A DNA stretch of 64,000 nucleotides from Pelomonas sp. Root1444 (lineage in GTDB: Bacteria; Pseudomonadota; Gammaproteobacteria; Burkholderiales; Burkholderiaceae_C). Within the stretch, counting starts at the first letter, position 1, and every line of letters begins with the position of its first letter. The notes under the pieces are model-generated. The model made no database searches. It saw only the letters and a list, made by a program, of their open reading frames with translations, and was not told where the DNA came from. Below are positions 43,979-51,765 of this stretch, piece by piece. The position numbers were made by a program, and so were the translations under genes. The stretch lies in contig NZ_LMFP01000003.1 of the NCBI RefSeq assembly GCF_001426885.1, positions 310,001-374,000 on the forward strand. The letters run 5' to 3'.

Positions 43979-43993
43979 TTTTGCTGCGCTGCA
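43979..43993 (+). promoter_or_regulatory. Candidate PhaR-type operator, upstream copy
   Basis: 15-mer TTTTGCTGCGCTGCA. Its inverted complement recurs at 44043-44057 with one mismatch (G to A at the ninth base). The GC-TGC motifs match the TGC-rich sites known for PhaR, the repressor of phasin genes (known for the family; binding here is inferred). It lies just upstream of the -35 box. Confidence 0.6.
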
Positions 43994-44003
43994 CAAAAAG
44001 CTC

Positions 44004-44031
44004 TTGCAATCCCTGGGTAAGCCCCTATCAT
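44004..44031 (+). promoter_or_regulatory. Phasin promoter (-35/-10)
   Basis: TTGCAA (44004-44009) and TATCAT (44026-44031) separated by 16 bases; a plausible sigma-70 promoter about 70 bases before the phasin ATG and lying between the two inverted 15-mers. Confidence 0.65.
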
Positions 44032-44042
44032 TCAGGTCATGT

Positions 44043-44057
44043 TGCAGTGCAGCAAAA
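44043..44057 (-). promoter_or_regulatory. Candidate PhaR-type operator, downstream copy
   Basis: TGCAGTGCAGCAAAA, the inverted complement of the upstream 15-mer with one mismatch. It would cover the region from about +5 to +20, ideal for blocking transcription. Confidence 0.6.
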
Positions 44058-44099
44058 GAAGCACAGCAAACGGTTCAACCATCAATCGGAGTCCTACCT

Positions 44100-44654
44100 A
44101 TGCTGACCGCTGAACAAGTCCTCGCCGCCCACAAGGCCAACCTCGAAACCCTCTTCGGCCTGACGAACAAGGCGTTTGAAGGCGTTGAAAAGCTCGTCGA
44201 GCTGAACCTGCAAGTCGCCAAGACGGCGCTGAGCGAAGCCGCTGACACGACCGCCGCCGCGCTGTCCGTCAAGGACGCCCAGGAACTGCTGGCCCTGCAA
44301 GCCGCGCTGCTGCAGCCGACCGCCGAGAAGGCCGCTTCCTACAGCCGCCACCTCTACGACATCGCCTCCAGCACCGGCGCCGAAGTGGCCAAGGCCGCTG
44401 AAAGCCAGTTCGCCGACGCGCAGCAGAAGTTCTCGGCCCTGGTGGACAACGCCGCCAAGAACGCCCCGGCCGGCACCGAGAACGCCGTCGCGCTGGTGAA
44501 GTCCGCCGTCGCCACCGCGAACAACGCGTTCGAGTCGGTGCAGAAGGCCACCAAGCAAGCCGTCGAAGTGGCCGAAGCCAACTTCCAGGCTGCCACCACG
44601 CAGGCCGTCAAGGCCTCGCAGACGGCGACCCGCGCCGGCAAGCGCGCGGCCTGA
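44100..44654 (+). CDS. phaP: Phasin family protein
   Basis: 184 residues, almost wholly helical and Ala/Lys/Glu-rich, with the phasin start '[38 protein letters not shown]'. Phasins coat polyhydroxyalkanoate granules and control their number and size; the C-terminal Ala/Lys-rich tail ('ATRAGKRAA') resembles PHA-binding DNA-contact tails. GGAG ribosome site 8 bases before ATG 44100. It is monocistronic: own promoter, own strong terminator. No phaC, phaA or phaB in the window. Confidence 0.93.
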   Translation: MLTAEQVLAAHKANLETLFGLTNKAFEGVEKLVELNLQVAKTALSEAADTTAAALSVKDAQELLALQAALLQPTAEKAASYSRHLYDIASSTGAEVAKAAESQFADAQQKFSALVDNAAKNAPAGTENAVALVKSAVATANNAFESVQKATKQAVEVAEANFQAATTQAVKASQTATRAGKRAA

Positions 44655-44672
44655 TCCTCGGATCCCCGCTGA

Positions 44673-44703
44673 ACAAGGCCCGGTGCACCGCACCGGGCCT
44701 TTT
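44673..44703 (+). terminator. Rho-independent terminator after phasin
   Basis: Perfect 12-bp stem AAGGCCCGGTGC (44673-44684) / GCACCGGGCCTT (44688-44699) with a three-base loop and a T6 run (44698-44703). Strong. Confidence 0.95.
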
Positions 44704-44788
44704 TTCATGGGCGCCGCCAGGGCCGGCGAGCGAGCCGCTGCGTTCCCGTCCTACAGCGGCACGCCGCGCCCGCGGCCAGACTCGCCGC

Positions 44789-45712
44789 ATGCTAGACCGC
44801 GTTCTCACAGCCCTTGCCCCGCTGGGCCGGGTGCTGAAGTTGACGGCCGATGGCTTCATCGACAACCGCGGCCCGCGCATGGGCGCGGCGCTCGCCTACT
44901 ACACGCTGTTCTCGTTGGCGCCGCTGCTGCTGATCGTGGTCTCGGTGGCCGGCCTGGTGTGGGGCGGCGACGCGGTGCGCGGCGAGTTGGTCGAGCAGTT
45001 GCAAGCCCTGCTCGGCGCCACGGCCGCCACCACCATCGAGCAGATGCTCAGGAGCGTCGCCTGGCCGGCGGGCGGCTGGCTCAGCACGCTGGTCGGCCTG
45101 GCGCTGATGTTGATCGGCGCCACCACCGTGTTCGCCGAACTCCAGGACGCGCTGGACACCATCTGGCAGGTGCCGGCCCGGCCGGTGCAGGGCTGGTGGG
45201 CCTGGCTGCGCGCGCGGCTGCTGAGCTTCGGCCTCATCCTGGGTCTGAGCTTCCTGCTGCTCGTGTCGCTGCTGCTTGGCGCCGTGCTGTCGGCCGCCGA
45301 GATCTGGTGGAAGCCCTGGTTCGGCGACTGGCTCTATGTCGCGGCCGTCGCCAACACGGTCATCAGCCAGGGCCTGGTCGTCGCCGTGTTCGCGCTGATC
45401 TTCAAGTGGATGCCGCGCGCCCGCATCGCCTGGCGGGACGTGCTGCTGGGCGCCCTCGTCACCGCCGGGCTGTTCGAACTCGGCCGGCGCGTCATCGGCG
45501 CTTACCTGCAGGGCAGCGGCGTGGCCTCGGGCTTCGGTGCGGCGGCGTCGGTCGTGGCGCTGCTGGTGTGGGTCTATTTCTCCGCGCAGATCCTGCTGAT
45601 CGGCGCGGAATTCACCTGGGCCTATGCGCGCGTGCTGGGGTCCCGCCGAGAGCCGACGGCCTCGGCGGCTCGGGCACACTTGCAGCCCGAATACGCCCAC
45701 CCGACGCGATGA
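44789..45712 (+). CDS. YihY/BrkB family inner-membrane protein
   Basis: 307 residues with about six membrane helices. Family signature 'GPRMGAALAYYTLFSLAPLLLIVVSVAG' near residue 28 and 'LIFKWMPRARIAWRDVLLGALVTAGLFELGRRV', 'GAAASVVALLVWVYFSAQILLIGAEFT'. Once called ribonuclease BN by mistake; function uncertain, possibly transport or envelope. The stop overlaps the next start (ATGA), so the pair is translationally coupled. Confidence 0.94.
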   Translation: MLDRVLTALAPLGRVLKLTADGFIDNRGPRMGAALAYYTLFSLAPLLLIVVSVAGLVWGGDAVRGELVEQLQALLGATAATTIEQMLRSVAWPAGGWLSTLVGLALMLIGATTVFAELQDALDTIWQVPARPVQGWWAWLRARLLSFGLILGLSFLLLVSLLLGAVLSAAEIWWKPWFGDWLYVAAVANTVISQGLVVAVFALIFKWMPRARIAWRDVLLGALVTAGLFELGRRVIGAYLQGSGVASGFGAAASVVALLVWVYFSAQILLIGAEFTWAYARVLGSRREPTASAARAHLQPEYAHPTR

Positions 45713-46533
45713 TGACGACCACCGACGACGGCCTCCAGCTCCACACGCGCCACTGGCCCGCCACCGCGGCCGGGCGCGGCCAGCTCCTCATCGTGCACGG
45801 CCTGGGCGAGCACAGCGAGCGCTATGCCCATGTCGCCGCCGCGCTGAACGCCAAGGGCTGGGACGTGCACGGCTGGGACCACCGCGGCCATGGCCGCAGC
45901 GAAGGCCCGCGCGGCGACATCCCTGACCACGGCGCGCTGCTGCGCGACACCGCCCGCGTCATCGACGCCGTGCGGCGGCCCGGCGGCCCCTTCGTGCTGC
46001 TGGGCCACAGCCTGGGCGGCGTCATTGCGGGGCGCTTCGCCGCGGAGGCGCTGTCCGCCCGCCCGGCTGCCTGGAGCCGGCCGCTGGACGGCCTGGTGCT
46101 GTCATCGCCTGCATTCAACCCCGGCCTGTCGGGCCTGCAGACGCTGGCGCTGGCCGTCGCCGAGAAGCTGGCGCCGGGTCTGGCCGTGGGCAACGGCCTC
46201 AAGCCCGAGTGGATCAGCCGCGACCCTGCCGTCGTCAGCGCGTATGCCAGCGACCCGCTGGTGCACGACCGCATCACGGCTCGGTTGACGCGCTTCATCG
46301 TCGATGCGGGCGAGCGTGTCATCGCCGATGCGCCGCGCTGGCGGCTGCGCACCCTGCTGATGTGGGCCGCCGATGACCGCTGCGTCGCGCCGCGTGGCAG
46401 CGAGGCCTTCGCGGCTGCGGCGCCAGCAAACGTCGTCGCGACCCGGCCCTGGCCGGGGCTGTATCACGAGATCTTCAACGAGCCCGAGAAGGCCAACGTC
46501 CTCGGCGTGCTGACGGACTGGTTGAACCGCTGA
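45709..46533 (+). CDS. Monoacylglycerol-lipase-like alpha/beta hydrolase
   Basis: 274 residues with 'IVHGLGEHSERYAHVAAAL' near residue 28, typical of monoacylglycerol lipases / lysophospholipases, and the triad: Ser101 in GHSLGG, Asp221 or Asp222 in 'WAADDRCV', His253 in 'LYHEIFNE'. No signal peptide, so cytosolic. It probably splits monoacylglycerols or similar esters. ATG 45709 lies in the ATGA overlap with the BrkB gene; a second ATG follows at once. Confidence 0.93.
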   Translation: MMTTTDDGLQLHTRHWPATAAGRGQLLIVHGLGEHSERYAHVAAALNAKGWDVHGWDHRGHGRSEGPRGDIPDHGALLRDTARVIDAVRRPGGPFVLLGHSLGGVIAGRFAAEALSARPAAWSRPLDGLVLSSPAFNPGLSGLQTLALAVAEKLAPGLAVGNGLKPEWISRDPAVVSAYASDPLVHDRITARLTRFIVDAGERVIADAPRWRLRTLLMWAADDRCVAPRGSEAFAAAAPANVVATRPWPGLYHEIFNEPEKANVLGVLTDWLNR

Positions 46534-46554
46534 CCCGCTGCAAGGCGGCATCGG

Positions 46555-47184
46555 CTAACGCGCCGAGATGATCTCGTCCAGCCGGTCGACCACCAGTTCC
46601 AGCCGCAGCAGCGGGTTGTCCATCTCCATCAGCCGCTGGCGGTCGTCAAGCGGCATGGGCAGCAGCTCGGCCCAGCGGTTGGCCAGCCAGCCGGCGTCGT
46701 CCCATTGATAGGGCGGCTGTACGGGCAGGTCGTCCGCCGGCGCGCGTTCGCGCCAGCCCGCCAGCAGGTCTTGCAGCTCATCAGCGGCCAGCTCCAGGTC
46801 CTCTGGCACCGGCACGCCGGCCGGGTCGTCGGGCAGCAGTTCCAGCTTGCCGACCCACAGGCCGTGGCTCAGGCAGCGCGAGGACTGCAGCCTGAAGCGC
46901 TGCGTGCCGCGCGCTCGGAGGTGGATCAGGCCGGGCTGGTCCTGCTCGAAATGCTCGATGCGGGCGAGCGTGCCGATGTCGTGGAAGGCCTCGCGCAGGA
47001 AGCCCTCGCCCTCGCGCTGCCGCACCTCCTGGCCCTCGGTCAGCGCCACGACGCCGAAGGCCTGGCCCTGCGCAAGGCAGCGCTGCACCATGTCGAGGTA
47101 GCGCGGCTCGAAGATCCGCAGCGGCAGGCGGCCGCCGGGGAAGAGCACCGAGCTCAGCGGGAAGAGCGGGATCTCGGTTTCCAT
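46555..47184 (-). CDS. LON substrate-binding domain protein
   Basis: 209 residues, a stand-alone Lon N-terminal (LAN/PUA-like) domain: 'PLFPLSSVLFPGGRLPLRIFEPRYLDMVQRCL', 'FGVVALTEGQEV', 'GTLARIEHFEQDQPGLIHLRARGTQRFRL'. It lacks ATPase and protease domains. Proteins of this kind are widespread with unclear function. ATG 47184 follows the patatin lipoprotein stop by seven bases, so they share a transcript. It is convergent with the hydrolase ending at 46533. Confidence 0.93.
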   Translation of the reverse strand: METEIPLFPLSSVLFPGGRLPLRIFEPRYLDMVQRCLAQGQAFGVVALTEGQEVRQREGEGFLREAFHDIGTLARIEHFEQDQPGLIHLRARGTQRFRLQSSRCLSHGLWVGKLELLPDDPAGVPVPEDLELAADELQDLLAGWRERAPADDLPVQPPYQWDDAGWLANRWAELLPMPLDDRQRLMEMDNPLLRLELVVDRLDEIISAR

Positions 47185-47191
47185 GCCGAGG

Positions 47192-48106
47192 CTACCTGGT
47201 CTTCTCGGCGACGCGCTGGCGCAGCAGCGGCAGCATGGCCTGCGCGGCGTCGCGGCCGGCCTGGATGGCGCGGCGGCGGGCAGTGAAGTCGGCGCTGCTG
47301 ACGCCGTCCAGCCGCGGGCGGATGACCGCATCGGCCTCGCGCAGCTCGAAGGTGTTGATGCTGCGGCCCATAATGGCAAAGGTCTGCATCAGCATGCGGA
47401 ATGCGTCGCCCGGCGGGTCCTTCTCGGGCGGCGAGGTGATGTCGACCGCGATGACCAGCTGCGCGCCCATCTCGCGCGCGAAGCGCACCGGCACCGGCGA
47501 CACCAGGCCGCCGTCGACGTATTCGCGCTGGCCGATGCGCACCGGCTGGAACACGGCGGGCACGGCGCTGGAGGCACGCACCGCCGTGCCGGTGTCGCCG
47601 CTGCGGAACAGGATGGCCGAGCCGTCCGACAGGTCCGTGGCGACGATGCCCAGCGGCAGCGCCATCTGCTCGATGCCCTTGCCGCCGGTCTTGTCGCGGA
47701 TGAAGCGCGCCAGCGCCTCGCCGCGGATCAGCCCGCGCAGCGGGAACGACCAGTCGGTGATGCCGCCTTCGTCCATGCCTTCGGCCAGCGTCTGCATCTC
47801 CTTGCCGCCCTTGCCCGAGGCATAGAGCGCAGCGACCAGGCTGCCGGCCGAGGTGCCGGCGACGAGGTCGACCTTGATGCCGTTCTCCTCCAGCACCTGG
47901 ATGACGCCGATGTGCGCAAAGCCCCGCGCCGCGCCGCCGCCCAGCGCCAGCCCGATGCGCGGCGGCTTGGGCGGGGGCTTGACGACGGCGATGGGGTCAG
48001 GCGTCGGCACGACGATCGGCGCAGGTGGCTGCGTCGGGCCGAAGGCACAGGCCGACAGGGCCAGCACGAGAGCAAGGGAAGCGAGGCGGCGGAACATAGC
48101 GCGCAT
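47192..48106 (-). CDS. Patatin-like phospholipase lipoprotein
   Basis: 304 residues. A lipoprotein signal with lipobox LSAC (Cys20) and a Pro-rich linker (about 25-48) precede the patatin domain: GGGAARG (55-61), nucleophile Ser85 in GTSAG and the Asp of 'YVDGGLVSPVP'. It should be anchored in the outer membrane facing the periplasm (residue +2 is Ala). RssA/YchK-like patatins are close relatives. Start choice: ATG 48106, with 48109 and 48097 also possible. Confidence 0.92.
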   Translation of the reverse strand: MRAMFRRLASLALVLALSACAFGPTQPPAPIVVPTPDPIAVVKPPPKPPRIGLALGGGAARGFAHIGVIQVLEENGIKVDLVAGTSAGSLVAALYASGKGGKEMQTLAEGMDEGGITDWSFPLRGLIRGEALARFIRDKTGGKGIEQMALPLGIVATDLSDGSAILFRSGDTGTAVRASSAVPAVFQPVRIGQREYVDGGLVSPVPVRFAREMGAQLVIAVDITSPPEKDPPGDAFRMLMQTFAIMGRSINTFELREADAVIRPRLDGVSSADFTARRRAIQAGRDAAQAMLPLLRQRVAEKTR

Positions 48107-48209
48107 CATCTCAGCAGCGCGCATACATCTTGCGGGCCGAGCGCCGGGCCGCTCCCAAGCCGGCCTGCCTTCGGCGATGTGATCGCGGCTCAATGCCGAG
48201 GGCATCGCC

Positions 48210-48224
48210 GTCCCCGCGGGGGAC
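48210..48224. other. Small hairpin in the patatin-lipoprotein/Lrp intergenic region
   Basis: GTCCCC (48210-48215) / GGGGAC (48219-48224), three-base loop. No T run on either strand; meaning unknown. Confidence 0.35.
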
Positions 48225-48240
48225 CGGCTGGGCTCGCCCG

Positions 48241-48263
48241 CGTCCAGCGAGCGAGACTGGACG
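48241..48263. other. Hairpin downstream of the Lrp gene
   Basis: CGTCCAG (48241-48247) / CTGGACG (48257-48263) with a nine-base loop, 17 bases past the end of the Lrp gene (minus strand). No T run, so a weak terminator or an RNA stability element at best. Confidence 0.35.
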
Positions 48264-48279
48264 AGGGACTCCCACACTT

Positions 48280-48705
48280 TCAGCCGAGTTTGTAGCTCTG
48301 CAAGTGGATGCTGGTCTCGGTGCCGGCGATGCCCTTGATGAGGCGCACCCGCTCCAGCACGTCGGCCAGCTCCTGCAGGCTGGAACTGCGGATCTCGGCC
48401 AGCAGGTCCCAGCGGCCATTGGTGTCGAACAGGCCGGTGATGCCGGGCTCGCCCAGCAGCATGGCCACGACCTCGCGCGTGCGGTTGCCTTCGACGGTGA
48501 TGCTCATCCAGGCGGTGATCTGGTCCGGCATCGAGTCGGGCCGCAGCCGCACCGTGTAGCCGGTGATGACGCCGCTGTCCTCGAGCCTGGCGATGCGGTT
48601 GGTGACGGTGCCGCGCGAGACCTGGAGCTTGGCGGCCAGCGTCGCGACGCTGGCCCGGGCGTTGGCGCGCAACAGCGCGAGAAGTTGTTGATCCAGGGCA
48701 TCCAT
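48280..48705 (-). CDS. Lrp/AsnC family transcriptional regulator
   Basis: 141 residues: N-terminal winged helix ('MDALDQQLLALLRANARASVATLAAKLQVSRGTVTNRIARLE') and C-terminal RAM ligand-binding domain ('AWMSITVEGNRTREVVAMLLGEPGITGLFDTNGRWDLLAEI'). Divergent from ornithine cyclodeaminase, 118 bases apart, so it very likely controls that gene in response to ornithine or arginine (inference from family and context). ATG 48705 is chosen; an upstream frame to 48753 has no ribosome site. Confidence 0.94.
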   Translation of the reverse strand: MDALDQQLLALLRANARASVATLAAKLQVSRGTVTNRIARLEDSGVITGYTVRLRPDSMPDQITAWMSITVEGNRTREVVAMLLGEPGITGLFDTNGRWDLLAEIRSSSLQELADVLERVRLIKGIAGTETSIHLQSYKLG

Positions 48706-48728
48706 TGAGCAGATCGTCAATTTCCATT

Positions 48729-48746
48729 GCCATTTTGTCAAATGGC
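48729..48746. promoter_or_regulatory. Palindrome between Lrp gene and ornithine cyclodeaminase
   Basis: GCCATTT-TGTC-AAATGGC, a perfect 7-bp inverted repeat, in the AT-richer middle of the divergent intergenic region. A good candidate for the Lrp-family operator; binding is inferred. Confidence 0.6.
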
Positions 48747-48823
48747 CGTGCATTTCTGGTCAGGAGTTGATCTTCTGTTTTGCAAGCCGGCTCGCAAGAA
48801 TGGCCCAACCCCAGGAGACCGAC

Positions 48824-49864
48824 ATGACCACCACCCTGCTGACCACCCAGGACGTCGCCCGCCTCGTGCAGCGCGTGGGACTTCCCGATTTACTACGCCG
48901 CCTCGTCGCCTATCTCGAAGCCGACTACCTGCGCTGGGCCGAGTTCGACAAGACGCCCCGCGTCGCGGCCCATTCGCCGGACGGCGTGATCGAGCTGATG
49001 CCCATCGCCGACGCCAGCCTCTACAGCTTCAAGTACGTCAACGGCCACCCTAGAAACTTCCGCCACGGCCTGCCCACCGTCATGGCTTTCGGCGTGCTGG
49101 CCGACGTGGCCACCGGCGCCCCCGCGCTGCTCTCCGAGCTGACGCTGACCACCGCGATGCGCACCGCCGCCACCTCCGTCATGGTCGCCAAGCGCCTGGC
49201 CCGCCCGGACAGCCGCGTGATGGCCTTGATCGGCAACGGCGCGCAGAGCGAGTTCCAGGCCCTGGCCTTCCATCACCTGCTAGGCATCCGCGAGCTGCGC
49301 CTGTACGACATCGACCGCGCCGCGACGGCCAAGCTGGTGGCCCACCTCAAAGACACGCCGGGCCTGACGCTGACCGTCTGCGCGTCCACCGCCGAGGCCG
49401 TGAAGGGCGCCGACATCATCACCACCGTGACGGCCGACAAGACCAACGCGACCATCCTCACGCCCGACATGATCGAGCCGGGCCAGCACATCAATGGCGT
49501 GGGCGGCGACTGCCCCGGCAAGACCGAGCTGCACCGCGACGTGCTGGCCCAGGCCCGCGTCGTCGTCGAGTACGAGCCGCAGAGCCGCATCGAAGGCGAC
49601 GTGCAACAGATGCCGGCCGACTTCCCCGTCACCGAGTTCTGGCGCATGCTGGCCGGCCAAGCGCCTGGCCGCGAGTCCCGCGAGCAGGTCACGGTGTTCG
49701 ACTCGGTCGGCTTCGCATTGGAGGACTTCTCCGCGCTGCGCTTGCTGGCCGACCTGAGCCAGCAGCTGGGGCTGGGCTCGCCGCTGGACCTGATCCCGCG
49801 CATGGCCGACCCCAAGGACTTGTTCGGCGAACTGCACCTGAGCCACCAACTTCAGGTGGCCTGA
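48824..49864 (+). CDS. Ornithine cyclodeaminase family protein
   Basis: 346 residues of the OCD/mu-crystallin family: 'LSELTLTTAMRTAATSVMVAKRLARPDS', NAD-binding 'MALIGNGAQSEFQALAF', 'DIITTVTADKTNATIL' and 'GVGGDCPGKTELHRDVL'. Length and motifs match true ornithine cyclodeaminase, which makes L-proline and ammonia from L-ornithine. ATG 48824 follows an AGGAGACC ribosome site. A divergent Lrp-type regulator sits upstream. Confidence 0.94.
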   Translation: MTTTLLTTQDVARLVQRVGLPDLLRRLVAYLEADYLRWAEFDKTPRVAAHSPDGVIELMPIADASLYSFKYVNGHPRNFRHGLPTVMAFGVLADVATGAPALLSELTLTTAMRTAATSVMVAKRLARPDSRVMALIGNGAQSEFQALAFHHLLGIRELRLYDIDRAATAKLVAHLKDTPGLTLTVCASTAEAVKGADIITTVTADKTNATILTPDMIEPGQHINGVGGDCPGKTELHRDVLAQARVVVEYEPQSRIEGDVQQMPADFPVTEFWRMLAGQAPGRESREQVTVFDSVGFALEDFSALRLLADLSQQLGLGSPLDLIPRMADPKDLFGELHLSHQLQVA

Positions 49865-49873
49865 GGCTGCGGC

Positions 49874-51346
49874 TTAGCGCGTCAACACCATCGACAGGAA
49901 CGCGCGGTTGGGGCCGTTGGACAGCTTGAAGAAGAGCTTGTTGCGGCCTTTGTTGAAGTGCAGCACACGCTTGCCCTCGGTGCGGTTGTAGTCGCGCAGG
50001 TAGCCCGCGTCCCGGTTGAAGATGGCGTCGAAGTACGTCGCCTTGTTGACATTGCCACCCTTCCACACCATGCGGTCGTTCAGGTAGACCTGGACGTCAT
50101 CGTCGGCGCCGATCCACGCCGTCAAGTCGCAGGCCTCGTCGACGAAGACCTCGGTGTAGCCGTAATAGACCGAATCCTCGACCTGATCGGGCGGCTCGAA
50201 CGGATAGCGTGGCTCCGTCACGTAGCGCCACTTGAGCAGACGCTTGTCCTTGCCGTAGTACACGGCGTCCAGCAGCACCGCCTTCTCGGGCGGGTAGGCG
50301 GGGTTGTCGAACATGCCGGCCGCGTGCCGGCCGGCAAACGGTCCGATCACATACCAGCTGTTCAGGTAGACACGGTTGGCGTACTCCCCGCCCGCGCCGA
50401 GCATGCGCCCGTGTCCGCGCACCAGGCTGCCGGCATCGACCGGCGGGATCTGGCCCTGACCGCGGTCGAAGATCTGGGTGCTCCCGCCGGCGTAGGACCT
50501 CGATCGCATCGCCTTGTCCTTGCGCTCATCGCCGCCGATGAAGTCGGCGATCTCGGCTTGCACTGAAGCGTCCGTGCCGCGTTCCTTGCCGGGCCGTGCT
50601 GCCGGCTTGCCGGCCGCGCCTTCGCCGCTTTCGCCTGCGCCTGCATTCTTGCCTTCGACCGGCACGCCGTTCGCCTTGGCTTCCAGGCGTTGCTGGCGCT
50701 TGGCCAGCGTGGCCCGCGCCTTGGCTTCGAGCGCGGCGACTTCGCTGTCCGCCATATCCTGGGTGATGGACACCTGCGCACTGCCGTCCGCCTTGCCTGC
50801 GGCGGCTTGCGCCTCGCTCGCCTTCGCCCCAACGTCCTGCATGGGTTTGGCCGGCATGCCGCCCTCGTTGGGTTCAGGCGCCTGGGGCGCGGCAACCGGT
50901 GGCGGCTCGGTCGCTGGCGGCGGCTTGGGCACACCGGTCAGTTGCGCCAATTCGTCGGCTTTGATCTCCTTGTCGAGCGCGTCGATGGCCTTGGACAGTT
51001 CACGCGCCTGCTCCACCATCTCCTGCGGCGTCTGCGGGGTCGCCATGGCCGGGCCCGGCTCGAGCTCCATATCCGCGGATTTCTCCATCAGCTGCTTGAT
51101 GGTCTGCAGATCCTGCAGGCGCTTGGCCGTGCTGACCGCGCCGGTCGCACGCAAGCTGGATGCAACCTCCATCTCCTCGGCCGCCCGCTGGCGCGAGTCC
51201 TGCTCATAACTGCCGAAGCCGTACAGGAGTACCAGCACCGCGGCGTGGACGAGCACGGACATCGACAGGTAGGGCCGGCGCCCGATCTGTGTGGCCGCTG
51301 CGGTGAACAGCAACAGCAGCGGGGAGCGTTGTGCTGGCAGGCTCAT
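49874..51346 (-). CDS. TonB-like anchored protein with a PA14/lectin-like C-terminal domain
   Basis: 490 residues. Residues 27-45 form a membrane helix with Ser30-x3-His34 ('SVLVHAAVLVLLYG'), the same Ser/His spacing as in the TonB anchor helix that meets ExbB/ExbD. A long periplasmic region follows: Glu/Lys/Gln-rich helices (about 50-140), a Pro-rich stretch ('PKPPPATEPPPV'), more coiled coil, a Gly-rich part. The last about 170 residues ('SWYVIGPFAG', 'WIGADDDVQVYLNDRMVWKGG', 'FNKGRNKLFFKLSNG') look like a PA14 or galactose-binding-like sandwich. No TonB C-terminal domain is seen. It overlaps exbD by four bases and ends the M16-ExbB-ExbD operon, so it is probably the energised partner of that motor. 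Confidence 0.7.
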   Translation of the reverse strand: MSLPAQRSPLLLLFTAAATQIGRRPYLSMSVLVHAAVLVLLYGFGSYEQDSRQRAAEEMEVASSLRATGAVSTAKRLQDLQTIKQLMEKSADMELEPGPAMATPQTPQEMVEQARELSKAIDALDKEIKADELAQLTGVPKPPPATEPPPVAAPQAPEPNEGGMPAKPMQDVGAKASEAQAAAGKADGSAQVSITQDMADSEVAALEAKARATLAKRQQRLEAKANGVPVEGKNAGAGESGEGAAGKPAARPGKERGTDASVQAEIADFIGGDERKDKAMRSRSYAGGSTQIFDRGQGQIPPVDAGSLVRGHGRMLGAGGEYANRVYLNSWYVIGPFAGRHAAGMFDNPAYPPEKAVLLDAVYYGKDKRLLKWRYVTEPRYPFEPPDQVEDSVYYGYTEVFVDEACDLTAWIGADDDVQVYLNDRMVWKGGNVNKATYFDAIFNRDAGYLRDYNRTEGKRVLHFNKGRNKLFFKLSNGPNRAFLSMVLTR

Positions 51347-51765
51347 TGCCGGGTGTGCATCGAGATCTTGGTGAAGCCCTCGAACTGGCACAGATCCAGC
51401 ACGTGCACGATGGACTGGTAACGCGCCATCTCATCGCCATCGATGCGGATCGGGCGGCCGGGGTTGCTGGCGGCCTCCTGCTTGAGGCGGTCATGCAGGC
51501 CCTGCACCGAGACCTTGCTGCCGTCGACATACAACTTGCCCTGCTTGTCGACGCCGATCGTCAGCGGCGGTGCGCCGGCGCCCACGCGGTCCAGGCTCAT
51601 CTGCGCAGCGGGCAAGGTGACCGGCAATTCCTTCTGCGGCTTCTCCCCGGCCTGCTGCTTGAACGAGGTCGCCACCATGAAGAACATCAGCAGGAAGAAG
51701 ATGCAGTCGATCAGCGCGATCAGGCCGATCTCCGGCTGCTCGTCCTCGCCCAGGTCAATGCGCAT
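51343..51765 (-). CDS. exbD: ExbD/TolR family biopolymer transport protein
   Basis: 140 residues: a short cytoplasmic N-terminus, one membrane helix (about 14-34) with the proton-channel Asp20 in 'LIDCIFFLLMFFMVATSF', then the periplasmic domain ('MSLDRVGAGAPPLTIGVDKQGKLYVDG'). It forms the ion-driven motor with ExbB. The gene overlaps exbB by 11 bases upstream and the TonB-like gene by four bases downstream. Confidence 0.93.
   Translation of the reverse strand: MRIDLGEDEQPEIGLIALIDCIFFLLMFFMVATSFKQQAGEKPQKELPVTLPAAQMSLDRVGAGAPPLTIGVDKQGKLYVDGSKVSVQGLHDRLKQEAASNPGRPIRIDGDEMARYQSIVHVLDLCQFEGFTKISMHTRQ

Noticed and set aside
44789-45712. Ribonuclease BN for the BrkB/YihY protein
   Set aside because: The old name came from a mis-assignment; the protein is an integral membrane protein without nuclease motifs.
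48107-48279. A small RNA or riboswitch in the patatin-lipoprotein/Lrp gap
   Set aside because: Two short GC hairpins only; no T runs, no promoter-like boxes and no known riboswitch core.
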